Source: Ruminococcaceae bacterium UBA5579
GTDB taxonomy: Bacteria > Bacillota > Clostridia > Oscillospirales > Ruminococcaceae
NCBI GenBank assembly: GCA_002425305.1
Contig: DILZ01000143.1
Span: 2,054 to 8,208 of the forward strand
Direction: 5' to 3'
Length of the DNA: 6,155 nucleotides
How positions within the stretch are numbered: position 1 is the first letter of the stretch; each line of letters starts with the position of its first letter. The position numbers and the translations under genes were made by a program. The notes below the pieces were generated by a model. That model ran no database searches, was not told the origin of the DNA, and worked only from the letters and a program-made list of their open reading frames with translations. Positions 6,085 through 6,155 of the stretch are shown in pieces.

Positions 6085-6155
6085 GATTTTAAAAGCAAAA
6101 TCCGCACCGCTCACTCCGCGCTTCGGACGCTCTCGCGGAAAAGCTCGCGGCGGCG
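6085..6155 (-). other. Leader/intergenic sequence upstream of purC (incomplete)
   Basis: No gene is visible in these 71 bases. The part next to purC is AT-rich and has a small dyad GATTTT/AAAATC (6085-6090 with 6097-6102). The rest is GC-rich, with a 6-bp dyad TCCGCG/CGCGGA (6115-6120 with 6134-6139) and a direct repeat CTCGCGG (6132-6138 and 6144-6150). I see no clear sigma-70 promoter, PurR-box pair or purine riboswitch core, but the window ends too early to exclude them. The junction with purC resembles the junction of the 3732-3826 element with purM. Confidence 0.5.

Noticed and set aside
5829..6107. Minus-strand frame overlapping the start of purC
   Set aside because: It is a frame-shifted reading of purC, rich in Arg and Gly, and runs through the purC ribosome binding site.

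Overview
The window is a stretch of a bacterial de novo purine biosynthesis operon. Every real gene lies on the minus strand, so transcription runs from the right edge (6155) to the left edge (1). The order in transcription sense is purC, purF, purM, unknown gene A, unknown gene B (a paralogue of A), purN, unknown gene C, and the start of a Ser-rich lipoprotein gene cut off by the left edge.

The base composition is roughly balanced. There are strong AGGAGG/AAGGAG-type ribosome binding sites, short gaps and one TAATG stop/start overlap. PurF is the Bacillus/Clostridium type with a short propeptide and iron-sulfur cysteines, and the Cys lipobox protein has a Ser/Thr-rich stalk. Together these suggest a Firmicute, most likely a gut-type clostridium (Oscillospiraceae/Ruminococcaceae-like). 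This is an inference; no marker gene fixes the taxon.

Right part (2680-6155): PurC (step 7, SAICAR synthesis), PurF (step 1, phosphoribosylamine synthesis) and PurM (step 5, AIR synthesis) are full length, with their signature motifs intact. The 71-base leader right of the purC ribosome binding site is GC-rich with short dyads and is truncated by the window edge. The only sizeable internal gap, 162 bases between purF and purM, holds a 95-base element bounded by a perfect 12-bp inverted repeat, with several nested hairpins inside.

Middle part (1601-2680): purM and purN, often adjacent in related bacteria, are separated here by two small unknown genes. Their products are clearly homologous to each other (shared INGxxF/LGxPR/WDxxG/FSGxxTING/W/FTxxxIT pattern), so this is a tandem duplication inside the operon. 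The first is joined to purM by a one-base overlap.

Left part (1-1578): purN (step 3, formyl transfer) is complete. It is followed by a third unknown cytosolic protein and, five bases after that gene, a lipoprotein gene whose ribosome binding site is made of the last two sense codons of its neighbour. The lipoprotein carries two 30-residue tandem repeats that are nearly identical at DNA level. The purine enzymes are ordinary; what needs explaining is the cargo of three unknown small proteins plus a surface lipoprotein that appears to be co-transcribed with them.
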